This document shows positions 8,773-17,504 of a stretch of DNA of 64,000 nt, piece by piece. A program made the position numbers and the translations under genes. The stretch covers positions 186,001-250,000 of the forward strand of contig NZ_QQSV01000002.1 of the NCBI RefSeq assembly GCF_003351145.1. Reading direction: 5' to 3'. Below the pieces are notes generated by a model. The model saw nothing but the letters and a program-made list of their open reading frames with translations. It was not told where the DNA came from and made no database searches. Origin of the DNA: Meiothermus sp. QL-1 (GTDB taxonomy: Bacteria > Deinococcota > Deinococci > Deinococcales > Thermaceae). Every line of letters starts with the position of its first letter. Position 1 is the stretch's first letter.

Positions 8773-9572
8773 TCGTCGGGGTAGGGCAGCCCCACCGCTT
8801 GGGCGAAGGCCTCCAGGCCCAGCCGGTCGGGAAGCTCCAGGTGGTAGCGAAAGTTCCACAGGTAGTGCTGCATCAGCTGCTTGGGCACCCCCAGGCGCTG
8901 GGCCTCGTGGCTGGCCACCGCGGCCAGATTGCCCAGCCCCAAAGAGCGGGCCTGGCGCAGCCGGCGCACCACCTCAGGGGGTGGGGGGGCGTTTTTCCGG
9001 GTGGTCCAGAGGGCGAACACGAAGGGCAGCCGGGTGCGCTCAAACCACTTCATGGAGAGGTCGGTGATGCGGAGGCCCCCGATTTCCCGGGGGACCTGGT
9101 GCACCGATTCGGGCAGGATGGAGAGCAGGCCGCAGTAGGTGGTGATGGCCTGGTCGCCGATCAGGAGCACCGCGTCGTAGCGCTCCAAAAGCTCGAGCCC
9201 TCCCTGCTCGGGGCTGTAGTCTGCAAGGATGCCGTCGGTCTCGAGCAAGTGCTGCAGCAGCCGGACCGAGGTGGCGCTTTCGGTGGTGAGGGCAATGCGC
9301 CGCAGCTCGCACCAGGGTTTGCGGTGGAACAGGTTGACCGAGTAGACCGGCCCCAGGTCGGCGATGCTAAAGTCGGGCAGGGGCCGGAGCTTGTCGGCGT
9401 GTTGCAGGTAGAAGTAGGAGGAGACCAGGCTCAGGTCCACCGAGCCTTCCAGCAGCCAGCGGTTGAGCTCGGTGGGCACCCCGTAACGAAAGGCGATGCC
9501 GTCGCCTTCTTCCAGGAAGTGGTAAAGGGGGGCCACATTGGCGTAGCGGGGAACGCCCAGAACGTAGCTCAT
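8757..9572 (-). CDS. mqnA: Chorismate dehydratase MqnA (futalosine pathway)
   Basis: A 271-residue protein of the MqnA/MqnD periplasmic-binding-like fold. Family features include the start LGVPRYANVAPLYHFLEEG, the SVDLSLVSSYFYL segment, and the TESATSVRLLQHLL region of the active-site cleft. The enzyme converts chorismate to 3-enolpyruvyl-benzoate, the first step of the futalosine route to menaquinone. Its start overlaps the stop of mqnE by four bases, so the two are translationally coupled. Two later steps could be catalysed by the UbiD-like and UbiX proteins in the window; MqnB, MqnC and MqnD are not here. Confidence 0.9.
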   Translation of the reverse strand: MSYVLGVPRYANVAPLYHFLEEGDGIAFRYGVPTELNRWLLEGSVDLSLVSSYFYLQHADKLRPLPDFSIADLGPVYSVNLFHRKPWCELRRIALTTESATSVRLLQHLLETDGILADYSPEQGGLELLERYDAVLLIGDQAITTYCGLLSILPESVHQVPREIGGLRITDLSMKWFERTRLPFVFALWTTRKNAPPPPEVVRRLRQARSLGLGNLAAVASHEAQRLGVPKQLMQHYLWNFRYHLELPDRLGLEAFAQAVGLPYPDDYWDV

Positions 9573-10723
9573 AGCGGGTGGCCGGCTGCGGTCTGCGCTT
9601 CCTCGGTGTAGACCCTGAGCTCGTTGTACAAAGCGTCCCGCTCCACCGGTACCCGCCCGGCAGCCCTGATGAGCTCGACCATCTTCTGGCGGGAGAGCCC
9701 TAAAGGCGAGGTGGCCCCGGCAGCGTGGGCGATGTGCTCCTCGATGATGGTGCCGTCGATGTCCGAGACCCCCCAGTCCAGCGAGACCTGCACCAGCTCA
9801 GAGGAGATCATCACCCAGTAGCCCTTGATGTGGTCGAAGTTGTCCAGGTATAGCCTTGCCACCGCCAGGTTCCGGAGGTCATCCAGGCCGGTGGTGAACT
9901 CGGTCTTGCCCAGGTTATAGGCCAACGCGTTGGCGTCGGGCTGGAAGGCCAGGGGGATGAAGCTGTAGAAGCCCCCGGTCTCGTCTTGCAGCCTGCGCAG
10001 CCGGTCCATGTGGTCGAGGCGCTCCTCCAGGGTCTCGATGTGGCCGTAGAGCATGGTGGCGTTGGTGCGGATGCCCAGGCTGTGGGCCTCGCGGTGAATC
10101 TGCAGCCACTTCTCGGCCTTGACCTTGTTCTTGGCAATCTGGCGGCGCACCCGCTCGGCGAAGATCTCTGCCCCACCCCCCGGCAGCGCGGCCAGACCGG
10201 CCTCCTTGAGCTCGCGCAGGACTTCCAGGGTGGGCTTTTTGGCTATTTTGGAGAGGTGCTCGATCTCCGCTGCGGTGAAGGCCTTGACCTGGAGCCCGGG
10301 GAAGTTCTCGTTCAAGGCCCGCACCAGCTCGGGGTAGTAGCGCCAGGGCCGGGTGGGGTGGTGGCCGCTCGACATGTGCAGCTCGGTCAGGCCGGGCTCC
10401 CACTTCTCCCGCACCTTGGCCACCACCTCCTCTACGTCGTAGTCCCAGGCCCTGGGGTCGCCCTTGCGGGCGGCGAAGGCGCAGAAGGTGCACCCCACGT
10501 AGCAGATGTTGGTGAACTCGAGCCTGAGGGAGTGCACAAAATAGGTCTTGTGCCCGTGCTTGCGCTCGCGCACCCGGTTGGCCAGCCACATCAGGGTGTG
10601 GTAGTCGGGGGTGTTGTAGAGAAGCAGCCCCTCCTCAAAGGTAAGGCGTCGGCCAGCCTCGACCTTATCCACGATGGGGCCCAGCCTCGGGTCGCGCAGG
10701 GGTGGGACGTAGCGGTCGTTCAT
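9569..10723 (-). CDS. mqnE: Aminofutalosine synthase MqnE (radical SAM)
   Basis: A 384-residue radical SAM enzyme with the cluster motif CYVGCTFCAF (CxxxCxxC) near residue 70, GGGAEIF, and a C-terminal half of the CofH/MqnC/MqnE type ending LSRQKMVELIRAAGRVPVERD. It joins 3-enolpyruvyl-benzoate with SAM to form aminodeoxyfutalosine, the step after MqnA, and the two genes overlap by four bases. MqnC is the alternative paralogue, but the pairing with mqnA and the overall sequence favour MqnE. I start at ATG 10723, eight bases after a TAGGAT box; an in-frame GTG at 10741 lies upstream of that box and would be outside the transcript. Confidence 0.88.
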   Translation of the reverse strand: MNDRYVPPLRDPRLGPIVDKVEAGRRLTFEEGLLLYNTPDYHTLMWLANRVRERKHGHKTYFVHSLRLEFTNICYVGCTFCAFAARKGDPRAWDYDVEEVVAKVREKWEPGLTELHMSSGHHPTRPWRYYPELVRALNENFPGLQVKAFTAAEIEHLSKIAKKPTLEVLRELKEAGLAALPGGGAEIFAERVRRQIAKNKVKAEKWLQIHREAHSLGIRTNATMLYGHIETLEERLDHMDRLRRLQDETGGFYSFIPLAFQPDANALAYNLGKTEFTTGLDDLRNLAVARLYLDNFDHIKGYWVMISSELVQVSLDWGVSDIDGTIIEEHIAHAAGATSPLGLSRQKMVELIRAAGRVPVERDALYNELRVYTEEAQTAAGHPL

Positions 10724-10780
10724 TGAAGCCAATCCTAACACCCTTCTCCAGGCCAGATTGTGCCGCCCGAGGGCTCGGCT

Positions 10781-12601
10781 TCAGGCCTCGACCAGCTCCT
10801 TGGGGGGCAGGGGAGGGAGGCCCAGGCTGGCCCAGCGCTGGTTTACCCGCTGCACCACCTCCGGGGCCATTACGATCTTAGGCGGCCAGCCCCGGGTAAA
10901 GCCCTCCTCGGGCAGCTTGCGGGTGCCGTCCAGCACCAGCACCGGCCCCTCCGCCCCCGGCATGACCCAGGCATCGCGCTCGGGGTCGATGTTGTTGAGC
11001 ACCGCCCACATCACCTCGTCGAATTCCAGGGCGGTGTCGGCATCGGTGAGGAGAAGAAGCCGGATGCCCGCGCTCTCAGGGGCGGCCAGAAGCCTTTCGG
11101 CCACCTCCCGGGCCTGGTGGGGCCGGGTCTTCTCCAGGGTGACCATCCAGAGGCCGGGGAGTTGCCGCTGCCGCACCCCGGGTAGGGCAGGCAGGCTGGA
11201 GTGGGCGCGGGGGGTGAAGGGCACCGGGCCGCCCTCTTCGGGCAGCTTGCGGGTGCCGTCGATGATCAGCTTGCCGCCGTAGCCCATCGCCCGGCTGCTG
11301 TGGTCCAGCACGTCGATGGGGCCCCGGGTAAGCAGGGTGTCCCGCCCCGGCAGGGCCTGGGCCAGCGCAGCCTCGAGCGCAGCCGCGCCCTTGAGGGGGG
11401 CCCCGGCGTCCAGCACCACCAGCACCTTGGCGAACATCATCTGGCCCAGGCCCAGCATCCCCTGGGCCACCTTGTAGGCCTGGCCAGGGTAGCTTTTGTG
11501 GATGGCCACGTTGACCCAGTTGTGGGCCACCCCGGCGGGGGGCATGTGGTAGTCCTGAATCTCGGGCAGGATGAGGCGGGCTGCGGGGAGGAAGAGGCGC
11601 TCCGAGGCCTCGATCAAATAGGCGTCCTCCATGGGGGGTCGGCCCACGATGGTGGCCGGGTAGACCGCGCGCCGGCGGTGGGTGATGGCGGTGATGTGGA
11701 AGCGCGGATAGAAGTCTTCCAGGGTGTAGAAGCCGGTGTGGTCGCCAAAAGGCCCCTCCACCACCAGGTCTTCAGCCGGGTCTACATAGCCCTCCAGCAC
11801 GAACTCGGCCTCTGCCGGCACCGGCAGGTCGACCGTCACCCCCCGGGTCAGCTCCACTGGGGCACCCCGCAGGAAGCCGGCCAGGTTGAACTCGCTCACC
11901 CCGGGGATGGGCGGCAGGGGGGCGGTGGCGGCGTAGGTCAGGATGGGGTCGCCCCCTAGGGCCACCGCCACCTCGAGCCGCCGCCCCAGCTTTTTGGCCT
12001 TGTCGTAGTGGCGCCGCCCCACCTTGTGAAGCTGCCAGTGCATGGCGGTGCTTCGCCGGTCCAGCACCTGCATGCGGTACATGCCCAGGTTGAGTTCACC
12101 GTTCTCGGGGTCCTTGGTGATGACCAAAGGCAGGGTGATGTAGGGCCCCCCGTCCAGGGGCCAGCACTTGAGGATGGGCAGGCGGAAGAGGTCCACCTCC
12201 TCGCCCCGCCAGACCACCTCCTGGACCGGTCCGCCCCGCACCCTCTTGGGAAAGAAGCCCCGGAGCTCCCGCAGCTTGGGCAGAAGGCCCAGGGCAGCCT
12301 TGAGCCCCCCCCGGCCGGGCTCGAGCTGCAGAAGGCGCTCGACCCGCTGGGCCAGCTCGTCCAGACTTTTCACTCCCAAGGCCCGCGCAGCCCGCTCGGC
12401 GGTGCCGAAGCCGCCGATAAAAACCGGGAATTCGCGCCCCTCCACCCGCTCAAAAAGGAGGGCCGGCCCCCCGGCCTTGACCAGGCGGTCGGCGATCTCG
12501 GTGATCTCCAGCTCGCAGGAGACCGGCTGGCGCACCCGCACCAGCTCCCCCGCGCGCTCTAGGTCGGCGATAAAGGCCTGCAGGTTCCTGTACATCTTCA
12601 T
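10781..12601 (-). CDS. UbiD family decarboxylase, probably menaquinone biosynthesis
   Basis: A 606-residue member of the UbiD (de)carboxylase family, which uses prenylated FMN. Visible hallmarks are the substrate/prFMN-binding region ITKDPENGELNLGMYRMQV, EGPFGDHTGFYTLEDFYP, and EAYLIE-like segment PPMEDAYLIEASERLF. UbiX (51160-51744), which makes the cofactor, is in the same window. Because the organism has the futalosine enzymes MqnA and MqnE next door, a role as the late menaquinone decarboxylase is likely, but the substrate is inferred. It is longer than E. coli UbiD (497). A TAATCT box lies one base before ATG 12601 and seven before ATG 12595, so the second ATG may be the true start. Confidence 0.85.
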   Translation of the reverse strand: MKMYRNLQAFIADLERAGELVRVRQPVSCELEITEIADRLVKAGGPALLFERVEGREFPVFIGGFGTAERAARALGVKSLDELAQRVERLLQLEPGRGGLKAALGLLPKLRELRGFFPKRVRGGPVQEVVWRGEEVDLFRLPILKCWPLDGGPYITLPLVITKDPENGELNLGMYRMQVLDRRSTAMHWQLHKVGRRHYDKAKKLGRRLEVAVALGGDPILTYAATAPLPPIPGVSEFNLAGFLRGAPVELTRGVTVDLPVPAEAEFVLEGYVDPAEDLVVEGPFGDHTGFYTLEDFYPRFHITAITHRRRAVYPATIVGRPPMEDAYLIEASERLFLPAARLILPEIQDYHMPPAGVAHNWVNVAIHKSYPGQAYKVAQGMLGLGQMMFAKVLVVLDAGAPLKGAAALEAALAQALPGRDTLLTRGPIDVLDHSSRAMGYGGKLIIDGTRKLPEEGGPVPFTPRAHSSLPALPGVRQRQLPGLWMVTLEKTRPHQAREVAERLLAAPESAGIRLLLLTDADTALEFDEVMWAVLNNIDPERDAWVMPGAEGPVLVLDGTRKLPEEGFTRGWPPKIVMAPEVVQRVNQRWASLGLPPLPPKELVEA

Positions 12602-12713
12602 AAGATTAACGGTGGCGGGGATAAGCGAGTGTGGGGTGGGATAAAAGCCCCGGTTCCGTGTACACTGAAGCTGGTGGCCCGCTGTAGGGGCATTTGCAGG
12701 TAAAGCATAGGTT

Positions 12714-13259
12714 ATGCGCTATTCAGTCGGAACACATCGCCGCCGACCTAAGCGGGGTATGCGCCAGGGTAGCCCGCCTCCGGCCAAACCGCAGGCCCGC
12801 CGCCGGGTAACCTCGGCGGGGGGGGTGGTGTTGCGGGAGCGGGCCGGTGGAAGCGGGTTGGAGGTGCTGCTCATCGCGGTCAAGGATGGGCGGGTTTGGA
12901 GCCTGCCCAAGGGCCAGGTGGAGCCCGGGGAGCGGTATCCGCAGACGGCGGTGCGGGAGGTTTGGGAGGAGACCGGCATTCGGGCCCGGGTGCTGGCCCC
13001 TCTGGGCAGCATCCGCTACCACTTCACCGTGCGGGACGACGGCGTTCCCACCACCGTGACCAAGGAGGTCCACCACTTCCTTATGGGCTACGTGGCCGGG
13101 CGGCCGAGGCCGCAGAAGGAAGAGGTGGACGGGGTGGACTGGGTGCCGGTGCGGGAGGCCTTGCGCCGGCTTTCGCACCAGAACGAGCGGGACGCTGTGT
13201 TGCGGGCCCTGGCCCGCTGGGAGGCGATGGCCCCTGCTCTGCAGAAGCCGCAGGGCTAG
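12714..13259 (+). CDS. Nudix hydrolase
   Basis: A 181-residue protein with a complete Nudix box, GQVEPGERYPQTAVREVWEE followed by TGI, matching Gx5Ex7REUxEExGU, at about residues 68-90. A basic, Pro-rich tail of about 35 residues precedes the domain (HRRRPKRG, PQARRR). Related Thermus enzymes hydrolyse diadenosine polyphosphates, but the substrate is not decided by sequence. It is divergent from the UbiD-family gene; TACACT at 12661-12666 is a possible -10. A second in-frame ATG at 12759 could be the real start, as the first 15 residues are not part of the fold. It shares its CTAG stop with the convergent chemosensory operon. Confidence 0.87.
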   Translation: MRYSVGTHRRRPKRGMRQGSPPPAKPQARRRVTSAGGVVLRERAGGSGLEVLLIAVKDGRVWSLPKGQVEPGERYPQTAVREVWEETGIRARVLAPLGSIRYHFTVRDDGVPTTVTKEVHHFLMGYVAGRPRPQKEEVDGVDWVPVREALRRLSHQNERDAVLRALARWEAMAPALQKPQG

Positions 13260-14029
13260 CCGCCGAGGGCTGCTTTGAGATGGGGCATCTGCTTGAGCAC
13301 CAGGTAGCGGATCACCCCGGTGCCGCCGGTGCCCCGCAGGACCAGCACCAGGGTGGTCTTCTCACCAAGGCGGCTTAGAAGCAGGGTTTTTCCGGGGTAC
13401 TCGAGGCTCAAGTGCTGTACCGCGGCCAGGTGGTAGCGCTCGCCCATCACCCCCGCAATGGACAGCAGGGTGTGCAGGTAGGTGGCCAGGGTCTCGGTCT
13501 CCTCGATGGGCTGGCCGCTTTGGGCCAGGACCTGCCCTCCGTGGCCGAGGATTAGGACCGATTCCACCTCGGGCTTTTCCAAAAAGGGCCCGAGCGCTTC
13601 CTGCAGGGGGCTAGGGGACGGGGTGCTCGGGGGGGTGGAGGGACGGAGGGCGGCCTGGCTGGCCCGGAGGGCGCGCTCGATTTTGGGGAAGAGCTCGTCT
13701 GGGGTAAAGGGTTTGGAGACCACGTCGAAGGCCCCGGCCTGCTGGGCCTGGGCCACCACCCCATCGTTGATGATGCCGGAGATCAGGATGACCGGCAGGT
13801 TCTGGGTGGCCTGGTTGTGCTTGAGCGTCTGGCACAGCTCAAATCCGCTCATTCCGGGCATGACCACATCGGCGATGACCAGATGTGGGGTGTTGCGTTG
13901 GATTATCTCCAGGCCCTGCTCGGCGGTTTCGCTGGTGGTGACCTGGAGGCCGCGGGTGGACAACAGGCGTTCCAGCACCTTGCGTACGCTGGTGCTGTCG
14001 TCCACGACTAGAACCTTGGCTCCTTGCAT
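13256..14029 (-). CDS. Response regulator with C-terminal Roadblock/LC7-like domain
   Basis: 257 residues in two domains. Residues 1-122 are an intact receiver: acidic pair Asp10/Asp11, phosphoacceptor Asp54 in VIADVVMPGMSG, and SKPF with the conserved Lys. After a Pro/Ser linker (residues about 130-145) comes a Roadblock/LC7-like domain (ESVLILGHGGQVLAQSG ... ERYHLAAVQHLSLEYPGKTLLLSRL), a fold found in MglB-type GTPase regulators and polarity control. It is the last gene of the chemosensory operon and a likely output of CheA. An intrinsic terminator-like hairpin separates it from the gene before, so it may be expressed at a different level. Confidence 0.85.
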   Translation of the reverse strand: MQGAKVLVVDDSTSVRKVLERLLSTRGLQVTTSETAEQGLEIIQRNTPHLVIADVVMPGMSGFELCQTLKHNQATQNLPVILISGIINDGVVAQAQQAGAFDVVSKPFTPDELFPKIERALRASQAALRPSTPPSTPSPSPLQEALGPFLEKPEVESVLILGHGGQVLAQSGQPIEETETLATYLHTLLSIAGVMGERYHLAAVQHLSLEYPGKTLLLSRLGEKTTLVLVLRGTGGTGVIRYLVLKQMPHLKAALGG

Positions 14030-14046
14030 ACCTCCCCCATCGTAGG

Positions 14047-14068
14047 GAAAAACCGCCCTGGAGGCGGT
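14047..14068 (-). terminator. Intrinsic terminator-like hairpin inside the chemosensory operon
   Basis: On the minus strand ACCGCC (14068-14063) and GGCGGT (14057-14052) form a 6-bp stem with loop TCCAG, followed directly by TTTTT (with the stem's last T counted). It sits between the DUF4388 gene and the receiver-Roadblock gene and could attenuate readthrough into the latter. Confidence 0.5.
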
Positions 14069-14080
14069 GACGTGTGAACA

Positions 14081-14806
14081 CTAGTGAAGGCCCTGCCGCC
14101 GGTGGTCCATCTCCACCGCCAAGGAGAGCAAAAGCTGGTCGGTGGTTTTGCGGATGGTGATGGGCTCGAGGAAGAAGTCGGCCTCGCCTAAAGGCTCGAA
14201 GTGAAACCTGCCCTGCCGGATACGCTCGGCCTGCAGCAAAAGGTGCAGCACGGCATCCTCACCGGTTTTTTCTCCGTACTCGGCGTGGATGAGCTGGCCC
14301 TTGCTGAATAGCCAGCCTGCCCGCTCGCCGCCGATTTCCACGTGCAATCGGCCGGTCTTGGCCGACTTGGCCAGCCACTGGGCCAGGTCGAAGAGGCTCA
14401 CGTCCCCCAGGTAGCCCTGCAGGCTGGGGCTCATCTCGGGCGCGTGGGTCTTGCGGGTGAGATCCAGGATCAGCCGGTAGGCGCTGCGCACCACCTCGGC
14501 AGCCGGGGTGGCTGAGGGAAGCACCAGGTCGAATTCGCCGGTCTTTGCCGGGGGGGTGTCGGCCAGCAGGACGAAGGGGATGTGGGCGAGCTGGGGATCG
14601 GCGCGCACCAGCTCGAAGAACTCGAGGCCGCTCAGGTCGCCCAGCGTGGCGCCGCTTACGATAAGGTCGGGGCGGTTGCGCTCTAAAAGGGTCATGGCGT
14701 AAAGGGCGCTGTCCTCAACCCTCACCTCAAACCCCGACAAGGCGAAGCTCTCTTTGAGCAGGCTGCCCTGGCTGGGCTGGCTGGTTAGGATCAAGGCCTT
14801 CATCAC
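14081..14806 (-). CDS. PatA-like protein: degenerate receiver plus DUF4388
   Basis: 241 residues. Residues 1-115 have the receiver-domain shape (KALILTSQPSQG ... RPDLIVSGATLGDLSGLEFFELVR) but every functional residue is missing: the acidic pair is Ser-Gln, the phosphoacceptor Asp position is Gly, and the conserved Lys-Pro is replaced (LPSATPAAE). It is therefore a pseudo-receiver that should not be phosphorylated. Residues about 128-235 form a DUF4388 (PatA-type) domain beginning LQGYLGDVSLFDLAQWLAKSAKTGRL. It lies between cheA and the Roadblock response regulator, suggesting an adaptor role; a second DUF4388 protein is encoded at 53170-54006. Confidence 0.82.
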   Translation of the reverse strand: MMKALILTSQPSQGSLLKESFALSGFEVRVEDSALYAMTLLERNRPDLIVSGATLGDLSGLEFFELVRADPQLAHIPFVLLADTPPAKTGEFDLVLPSATPAAEVVRSAYRLILDLTRKTHAPEMSPSLQGYLGDVSLFDLAQWLAKSAKTGRLHVEIGGERAGWLFSKGQLIHAEYGEKTGEDAVLHLLLQAERIRQGRFHFEPLGEADFFLEPITIRKTTDQLLLSLAVEMDHRRQGLH

Positions 14807-14816
14807 AGACTCCTTC

Positions 14817-17495
14817 CTAAGTAGCCCGCAGGAAGCGCTCCAATTCTACTGCGTCGGCGGGCTTGGTCAGATAGGCGTTTGCCCCCAGCTCCAGCGCCAG
14901 GTCGCGGTGCTTGGCCGAGGCCCGGGTGGTGAGCACCGCCACCGGTAGGTGGGCCAGGTGGGGCCGGCGGCGCAGCTCCTCGAGAAGCTCGAAGCCCGAC
15001 ATGCGGGGCATCTCCAGGTCGGTGACCACCGCGCGGAAGGTCTGTTGCTCTAGGATTTCCAGGGCTTCCTGCCCGTCGGCTGCTGTGATGACCGAGTAGC
15101 CCGCCTTGCGCAGCATCTGGCCCACCACCCGCCGCACCGAGAGGGAGTCGTCCACCAGCAGCACCGGGAGGCGCTTTTCGGCGGGGGTTTCGCTCCTGGG
15201 GGTGGGCGCAGCGCTGGAGAAAGCGAGGAGCCCGCTGGGGCTCAGCACCAGGATGACCTCCCCGGTGGGCGAGATGGTGGCCCCTAGCAGGTGGGGCAGC
15301 TCGGCCAGGGGGGGCTGAAGGGGCTTGACCAGGCTTTGCTCCAGTCCCAAAAAGCGGTCGGCCCCCAGCGCCACCCACTGCCCACCGCGCCCTTCCACCA
15401 GCGCTAGAGCATACTCGTCCTGCTCGCCCTCGGGCAGGCCCAGCAGCCGGTGGAGGGGCTGGATGGGCACAGGCTGCCCCTGGTGAAGCACTTCTGGCTG
15501 GTTTTTGGGGGCTATGAGCAGGGTAAGGAGGTTCTCCCGGGGCAGGGCCAGCACCTGGCCGCCGACCTCGAGCAAAAGCAGGTCCGAGACCACCAGGTTT
15601 TGGGGCAGGCGCAGGCGGAAGGTGGTGCCCAGCCCGGCCTGGGTTTCCACGCTCAGCTCCCCCCGCAGGCGGCGCACGGCGTTGGCCACCGCCTCCATGC
15701 CCACCCCTCGCCCGGCCACGTCGCTGACCTCGGAGGCGGTGGAAAGCCCCGGGAGAAAGATCAGCTCTATAGCCTCCTCGGGGCCCATGGCCCGGACCTC
15801 CTCGGGGGTGCAAAAGCCCTTTTCCACCGCCTTTTGCTTGAGGGCCTCGAGGTCTATGCCCCGCCCGTCGTCGCTGACCTCCAGCACCAGGGCATTGCGC
15901 TGGGTGTAGCTGCGAAGCTTCAGGGTGCCCTTGGCGGGTTTGCCCCGGGCCAGGCGCTCCTCGGGGCTTTCGATGCCGTGGGCAAGGGCGTTGTTGACCA
16001 GATGAATCAGGGCCTCGCTCAGGCCCTCCAGCACCACCGAGTCCAGCTCGACCTGCTCGCCCTGGAAGCGGATTTCCACGGCCTTCCCTTTGGCGAGCTG
16101 CTGCACTTGGCGGGATAGGCGTTGATAAAGGCGCCCGATGGGCACCAGCCGGGCCCGGCCCACCTCGCTGCGCAGGGCCTGGGCCAGTTTGCCGAACTGT
16201 TCGGTCTCCTGCTGGAAGGCCTTGATCTGCTCGCTCAGGCTGTTGCGAATCTCGGTGATGTCGCTGGTCATCTCCTGGATGGAGCGGGCCAGGATGTTGA
16301 GGTCGTCGTAGCGGTCGAACTCGAGCTCGGTGAAGAGCTCCTGAACGGTTTTGCCCAGGGTGGTCTGGGCCGGGCTCGAGGCTTCCTGGGACAGGGATAG
16401 GCGTGGGTTCAGGTAGCGGGCCTCGAAGTCGGTGGTGGTGCGCAACAGCCGTTCGCGGGCGGCTTCCAGCAGGTTTTCCAGCTCCTCGAAGCGCTGGGCC
16501 ATGAGCGCCAGGCGCGAGCGGGTCACCAGAACCTCCCCGGCGATGTTGAGCAGCGCATCTAGGCGTTCTAGGCTTACCCGCACCGAGGCCGCTCGGCTGG
16601 GCTCGCGCTGGGGGAGGGGGGCGGAGGGGTCGGGCGCGGGGGCGGCCCGACCCAGAAGCTGGGCCAGGCGGTTTTGGGCCTGGGTTAGGTAGACCGCGTT
16701 TTCCTTTCCCTCGGCCACCCTGAGCATCTGCCCTATGACCTGGGTACCCTCCAGCACGGCCTGGGCGATGGCAGGGCCCCAGGCCAGGCGCCCCTCACGC
16801 ACCTCCGTCAGCAGGTCCTCGAGCTGGTGGGCAAAGGCCCCGATGGGCTGGCAGCCTACCGAGTAGGCCGCTCCCTTGATGGTGTGCATGGCCCGAAACA
16901 GAGCCCGGAGGTGTTCTCCTTCCGGGTCGCCCGTCTCCATCTGCAAAAGGGCCTGCTGGGCCAGCTCCAGGTTTTCCAGGGTTTCCGGGGCGAAGAACTC
17001 CCAGAATTCTTGGTTTTGCTGGTGGAAGCGCCTGAGCGCCTCCACCACCCCACCCTCTTCAGGGGCTGGAGGCGGGGCGGTTTCCTCGGGGGGGGCGAGG
17101 GCCTCGGGGTTGAGCTCGGCCAGCTCCTGGACAACCCGAGCAGCCCCCAAACGGGCCAGCTCGAGGCCCACCGGCCCTTCCTTCCCACTTATGGCGATGT
17201 TCTCCAGCGCCGTGCTTAGCACCGCGGTGAGCTGCTCCATGAACAGGGCCACCCTCTCGCGCTGGGCCTCGTTGTAGCGCGCCGCCCCTTCCAGGATGCG
17301 CTCGGCCAGTGCGGCTAGCTGGGCGGTTTGGGGAAACCCGTAAAGCCCCGCCGAGCCCTTGAGCCGGTGGGCCATCACCACCAAAGGCTCATGCCGGCCG
17401 ATGGCCAGGAACTCGGGGGTTTGCTCGAAGACCACCACGGTCTCCCAGGCCTCGTCCAAAAAGCTTTGCAAGAGATCGGGCGTCGTGGTGGACAT
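14817..17495 (-). CDS. Hybrid CheA-type histidine kinase (HPt-HPt-HATPase-CheW-REC), PilL/ChpA-like
   Basis: 892 residues. Two histidine phosphotransfer domains are visible, with phospho-accepting His43 (MAHRLKGSAG) and His204 (MHTIKGAAYS). Then come the dimerisation helices, an HATPase domain with N-box HLVNNALAHGIESP, DDGRGID and GRGVGMEAV, a CheW-like coupling domain (about 640-760), and a C-terminal receiver with intact LLVDDS, VVTDLEMP and TKP motifs. Multiple HPt domains plus a fused receiver are typical of ChpA/PilL kinases controlling type IV pili rather than flagella. It is the core of the operon running 23593 to 13256 and would be coupled to the two MCPs by CheW. Confidence 0.93.
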   Translation of the reverse strand: MSTTTPDLLQSFLDEAWETVVVFEQTPEFLAIGRHEPLVVMAHRLKGSAGLYGFPQTAQLAALAERILEGAARYNEAQRERVALFMEQLTAVLSTALENIAISGKEGPVGLELARLGAARVVQELAELNPEALAPPEETAPPPAPEEGGVVEALRRFHQQNQEFWEFFAPETLENLELAQQALLQMETGDPEGEHLRALFRAMHTIKGAAYSVGCQPIGAFAHQLEDLLTEVREGRLAWGPAIAQAVLEGTQVIGQMLRVAEGKENAVYLTQAQNRLAQLLGRAAPAPDPSAPLPQREPSRAASVRVSLERLDALLNIAGEVLVTRSRLALMAQRFEELENLLEAARERLLRTTTDFEARYLNPRLSLSQEASSPAQTTLGKTVQELFTELEFDRYDDLNILARSIQEMTSDITEIRNSLSEQIKAFQQETEQFGKLAQALRSEVGRARLVPIGRLYQRLSRQVQQLAKGKAVEIRFQGEQVELDSVVLEGLSEALIHLVNNALAHGIESPEERLARGKPAKGTLKLRSYTQRNALVLEVSDDGRGIDLEALKQKAVEKGFCTPEEVRAMGPEEAIELIFLPGLSTASEVSDVAGRGVGMEAVANAVRRLRGELSVETQAGLGTTFRLRLPQNLVVSDLLLLEVGGQVLALPRENLLTLLIAPKNQPEVLHQGQPVPIQPLHRLLGLPEGEQDEYALALVEGRGGQWVALGADRFLGLEQSLVKPLQPPLAELPHLLGATISPTGEVILVLSPSGLLAFSSAAPTPRSETPAEKRLPVLLVDDSLSVRRVVGQMLRKAGYSVITAADGQEALEILEQQTFRAVVTDLEMPRMSGFELLEELRRRPHLAHLPVAVLTTRASAKHRDLALELGANAYLTKPADAVELERFLRAT

Positions 17496-17504
17496 AGGGG
17501 CTCC

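Noticed and set aside
6604-8859. FprA-like frame extended by about 297 codons upstream of 7968
   Set aside because: The extension is antisense to rlmB and lacks homology; GGAGG and the Rossmann motif place the start at ATG 7968.
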